The position numbers and the translations under genes were made by a program. This document shows, one piece after another, positions 6,321 to 8,573 of a stretch of 8,573 nucleotides of DNA; the stretch's first letter is position 1; every line of letters starts with the position of its first letter. The notes under the pieces are model-generated. The model was not told where the DNA came from, did not search any database, and saw only the letters and a list, made by a program, of their open reading frames with translations. Source of the DNA: Oscillibacter sp. UBA6647 (GTDB taxonomy: Bacteria > Bacillota > Clostridia > Oscillospirales > Oscillospiraceae); contig DKLF01000154.1 of NCBI GenBank assembly GCA_002455655.1, positions 1-8,573 of the forward strand, given 5' to 3'.

Positions 6321-7604
6321 TTAAGGGACTGTGGGATCAGGAGTCTCCTCCTGTCCGGTGTCTTCGGAAATGGTGATCTTCACCTGATATTCACCCACCA
6401 CGCCCACGTCCGCGCCATTGCCCACGATGACTTTTGCGGGGACTGTATAGCTCCCGCCTGCGGCGAGAATATCTGTCAAATCCGCCGTCACCGTAATATC
6501 CTCCGCCTTGACAGACGCCACATCCGCTGCGGTTCCCCGCAGGGACACCGGCAGCTCCGTGGTCAGAACGGTTACAGTTTTCCCTTCCGGTACGTTTTCA
6601 CACGTAAAATTCACGGCATTAAAGTCGGCAGAGACCATGTCCTTGAATCGGACGGTCATGGTTGCCCGGGCAGTTCCGCTGAGATTTTCACAACCCGCAG
6701 GGACGTTGATGGTATACCGATAGGTGGAGGGTCCCACAAATTCCGCCAGTTCAAAATCGTCCAGCGTGATATACTCCACGTCCTTCAAAAGCTCTGCCGC
6801 ACCTGAAACCGTAATGCTGGCGGGGGTGATGGAATAGTCCAAATTCTGTACTCTGGCCCCGGCTGTCTCAATGAAGTTTACCCGAAGGGGCAGCTCCTTC
6901 TCCACGTTTACGGGCAGCGTCACCTGAATCTGATCGGAGGTTGCGCGCAGGTTGGAGGTGTCCTCAATCAGCTCTCCGGCCTCGTTGTAAAGCTCATAGT
7001 CCAGCGCTTTGGAGACGGTTTCTGTGGCGTTGTCCACCGCAAGCGTCACCTTGGCATAGGCCACTGCGTCCACCTCGGTGCGCGGCCCGCGCAGCTCCAG
7101 CGTCTCGGGCTCCAGACGGAGTTCTCCGGCAATATACCCCTCGGCCACGGTGCCTGTCAGTGTACAGCGGATATCTACATTTCGCCGATAAAGCTCGCCG
7201 ATTTCCACATGGGCGGCATAGGAGGCGTTGGAATAGGAGACGGCATCTCTTGGAATATTGCTGGGATAGCGAACCGTATAACCCACGTTATGGGCCCCGG
7301 TTTCCGTAATATCGGACAAGTTTGCCTGAATGCGGATTTTATCAGGGTCCAGTTTGGCCAGAATCAGCCGCCGCGCCTTAATGGTCAGCGTCATAGTCTG
7401 GTCGCTTTCCGGCAAAAGCATCAGCCCCCGGTCGGCCAAAATGGTATCCGACCCAACATATTCGATGGGGATATCGCTGATGGTTTTCTCCTTCTCGGGG
7501 TTGTTGATGCTGTCCACGTACAGCCAGATGGCGCAGGAGCACAAAATGGAGAGGACGACATACAAAACCTTGCTTTTGTTCCAGCGCTGTTTATTCTTCT
7601 CCAT
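6321..7604 (-). CDS. cdaR: CdaR, YbbR-repeat regulator of diadenylate cyclase
   Basis: CdaR is a membrane-anchored extracytoplasmic protein that binds and modulates CdaA. The 427-residue product starts with a basic segment (KNKQRWNKSK), then one membrane helix (about 13-30, ending in WLYVDS), so the bulk lies outside the cell. Four YbbR-type beta-rich repeats follow, roughly at 45-135, 138-231, 232-320 and 325-413. Repeat hallmarks include a dipeptide such as IP or LP opening each unit (SDIPIEYVG, VEKELPLRVNF, TTELPVSLRG) and internal valine/threonine strands. A Glu/Pro/Thr-rich tail ends the protein. A GTG at 7631 would add nine residues but has no ribosome site, whereas ATG 7604 has AAGGAGG 8 nt upstream and starts at the usual place before the helix. 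It overlaps the cdaA end by 14 bp, so translation is probably coupled. glmM, the usual next gene, is not present. Confidence 0.93.
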   Translation of the reverse strand: MEKNKQRWNKSKVLYVVLSILCSCAIWLYVDSINNPEKEKTISDIPIEYVGSDTILADRGLMLLPESDQTMTLTIKARRLILAKLDPDKIRIQANLSDITETGAHNVGYTVRYPSNIPRDAVSYSNASYAAHVEIGELYRRNVDIRCTLTGTVAEGYIAGELRLEPETLELRGPRTEVDAVAYAKVTLAVDNATETVSKALDYELYNEAGELIEDTSNLRATSDQIQVTLPVNVEKELPLRVNFIETAGARVQNLDYSITPASITVSGAAELLKDVEYITLDDFELAEFVGPSTYRYTINVPAGCENLSGTARATMTVRFKDMVSADFNAVNFTCENVPEGKTVTVLTTELPVSLRGTAADVASVKAEDITVTADLTDILAAGGSYTVPAKVIVGNGADVGVVGEYQVKITISEDTGQEETPDPTVP

Positions 7605-8475
7605 TGCGGCTGCCTCCTTCCCTGCGGACACGCAGCAGCCCGAAAAGGCCCGGCTTCCGGTCCGACGGCTCTTTCTCCTGAGGCAGCAGTTCGTTGCGCA
7701 GGAGGTTTTCCAGCGTTTCCGGCATCAGATGCCGCTTCAGCATCCCGCCCACGGCTACGGAAATAGACCCCGTCTCCTCGGAGACAATCACCACCACTGC
7801 GTCGGAGTTTTCGCTCATGCCGATACCGGCCCGGTGACGCATCCCCAAGTCCCGTGAGAGATTCACGTTTTTGCTCAGGGGCAGCATACACCCCGCACCC
7901 AAAACCCGGCCCTTGCGAACAATAACCGCGCCGTCGTGCATGGGCGCCTTCACGAAAAAGATATTTTTCAAAAGCTCACCGGATACATCCGCGTTCAGCA
8001 CCGTACCACTGCGGACCATGTCGTCCAGCAGAATCTCCCGCTCGAAGACAATCAGCGCGCCGGTGCGGGATTTGGACATCTCGGTGCAGGCCAGAACAGT
8101 CTGTCCGATCATACGCTCCAGCGTGCTCTCCGTCTCTCCTCTGGTGAAGAAAAAGGCCAGCCGACGGCTGCCCATCTGCTCCAGCACACGGCGAAGCTCC
8201 GGCTGAAACAGGATGATGAGGGCCAGAACGCCCCACTCCACCATCCGGCCCATGATGTAACTGATGCCGTTGAGGTGAAAGATGGAGGACAGCCACAGCA
8301 CCGCCAGAAAAATCAAAACGCCCTTTAAAAGGTTTGCCACCCGCGAGGTCTTGACAAAATTCAGCAGCTTGTACAAGACAATGGCCATCAGCAGAATGTC
8401 CAGAATGTCCGTGATTTCAATTGTCAGCAGATACCGGGCAATCATGCCCGGCAGAAGCGAAAATTTTGCGCTCAT
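7591..8475 (-). CDS. cdaA: Membrane diadenylate cyclase CdaA (makes cyclic di-AMP)
   Basis: CdaA condenses two ATP into cyclic di-AMP, which controls potassium and osmolyte transport and cell-wall homeostasis in Firmicutes. The 294-residue product has three N-terminal membrane helices (about 22-38, 47-66, 71-90), the conserved linker FQPELRRVLEQMG (90-102) and the DAC catalytic domain. Catalytic motifs are visible: DGA at 181-183 (in APMHDGAVIV) and RHR at 213-215. The residue before RHR is Met, whereas many family members have Thr (GTRHRAA); here it reads GMRHRAG. SEETG follows in the usual position. The C-terminal 30 residues are basic and variable. ATG 8475 has GGAAGGAAG about 11 nt upstream, a slightly long spacing; an in-frame TGA lies nine codons upstream, and no other start lies between. 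It is the first visible gene of the run and partners the overlapping cdaR. Confidence 0.96.
   Translation of the reverse strand: MSAKFSLLPGMIARYLLTIEITDILDILLMAIVLYKLLNFVKTSRVANLLKGVLIFLAVLWLSSIFHLNGISYIMGRMVEWGVLALIILFQPELRRVLEQMGSRRLAFFFTRGETESTLERMIGQTVLACTEMSKSRTGALIVFEREILLDDMVRSGTVLNADVSGELLKNIFFVKAPMHDGAVIVRKGRVLGAGCMLPLSKNVNLSRDLGMRHRAGIGMSENSDAVVVIVSEETGSISVAVGGMLKRHLMPETLENLLRNELLPQEKEPSDRKPGLFGLLRVRREGGSRNGEE
7613..7619 (-). promoter_or_regulatory. Ribosome binding site of cdaR inside the end of cdaA
   Basis: AAGGAGG on the minus strand, 8 nt before ATG 7604, is the best Shine-Dalgarno match in the window. It decides in favour of ATG 7604 over GTG 7631 and lies within the last cdaA codons. 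Confidence 0.8.
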
Positions 8476-8573
8476 CGCTGTATCAGCTTCCTTCCCGGGT
8501 CAGGGCGGGATTCCGCCCACGGAGAAAGCCGTGGGATTCGGAGTACGCCCAAATTACAAGAACGTTTATATTA
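8476..8573 (-). promoter_or_regulatory. cdaA leader region with two overlapping inverted repeats
   Basis: This 98-bp edge segment holds no gene. Reading the minus strand, an AT-rich start (TAATATAAACG at the window edge) could be a -10 element, but its -35 would lie outside the window, so a promoter is only a weak guess. Further in are two perfect inverted repeats: CCCACGG-6 nt-CCGTGGG (8535-8516) and GGGCGG-4 nt-CCGCCC (8518-8503). They share three bases (8516-8518), so the two hairpins cannot both form completely. Neither is followed by a T-run, so neither is a normal intrinsic terminator. The second ends 27 nt before the cdaA start codon, just upstream of the GGAAGGAAG ribosome site. The leader does not match any c-di-AMP riboswitch (ydaO) I can recognise. 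Confidence 0.45.

Noticed and set aside
7605..7631. Upstream GTG start for cdaR
   Set aside because: No Shine-Dalgarno precedes it, and the nine added residues are ordinary cdaA sequence in another frame. ATG 7604 has AAGGAGG at 8 nt.
8503..8535. The leader hairpins as an intrinsic terminator of an upstream gene
   Set aside because: Neither strand has a run of T after the stems, so the sequence does not fit an intrinsic terminator.
1..8573. tRNA, rRNA, CRISPR, insertion sequences, phage or integration sites
   Set aside because: The window is almost fully covered by ten recognised or coherent minus-strand genes; I saw no repeat-spacer pattern, terminal inverted repeats with a transposase, or tRNA-like fold.

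Overview
The window is a single block of ten genes, all on the minus strand, from cdaA at the right edge to priA running off the left edge. Protein sequences and gene order point to a GC-rich member of the Firmicutes class Clostridia, probably an Oscillospiraceae-type gut bacterium (Oscillibacter/Flavonifractor-like). The evidence is a cdaA-cdaR pair, a yicC-remA-gmk-rpoZ-priA order as in Bacillus/Clostridium, and a DUF5685-type protein of the kind I know from Clostridia. The taxonomic placement is inference; I could not run a search.

Layout in transcription order, right to left. Positions 8573-8476 are a leader with two overlapping inverted repeats. Then come cdaA (diadenylate cyclase, 8475-7591), cdaR (YbbR-repeat regulator, 7604-6321, overlapping cdaA by 14 bp), an RseC-family membrane protein with a four-cysteine cluster (6288-5881), a DUF5685-like cysteine-containing protein (5869-4970), a J-domain protein with a cysteine-rich tail (4973-4317, ATGA overlap), yicC (4286-3408), remA (3403-3146), gmk (3144-2548), rpoZ (2490-2245) and priA (2220 to beyond 1). 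The largest gap between genes is 57 bp, no internal terminator is visible, and several starts lie inside or directly against the preceding stop. I therefore infer one long transcription unit with translational coupling.

The right third makes and controls cyclic di-AMP, which sets potassium and turgor balance and cell-wall homeostasis. The left half is a housekeeping block: RNA turnover (YicC), a biofilm/osmotic regulator (RemA), GMP kinase, the RNA polymerase omega subunit and the replication-restart helicase PriA. Between the two blocks sits a three-gene stretch (RseC-like, DUF5685-like, J protein) rich in cysteine clusters and of unknown joint function. It is the least understood part of the window. 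The DUF5685-like protein carries two Asp-rich motifs that resemble those of squalene/phytoene-synthase-type enzymes; this is my own reading and is unverified.

There are no RNA genes, mobile elements, CRISPR arrays or integration sites that I can support. All ten genes read intact; only priA is cut, by the window edge.
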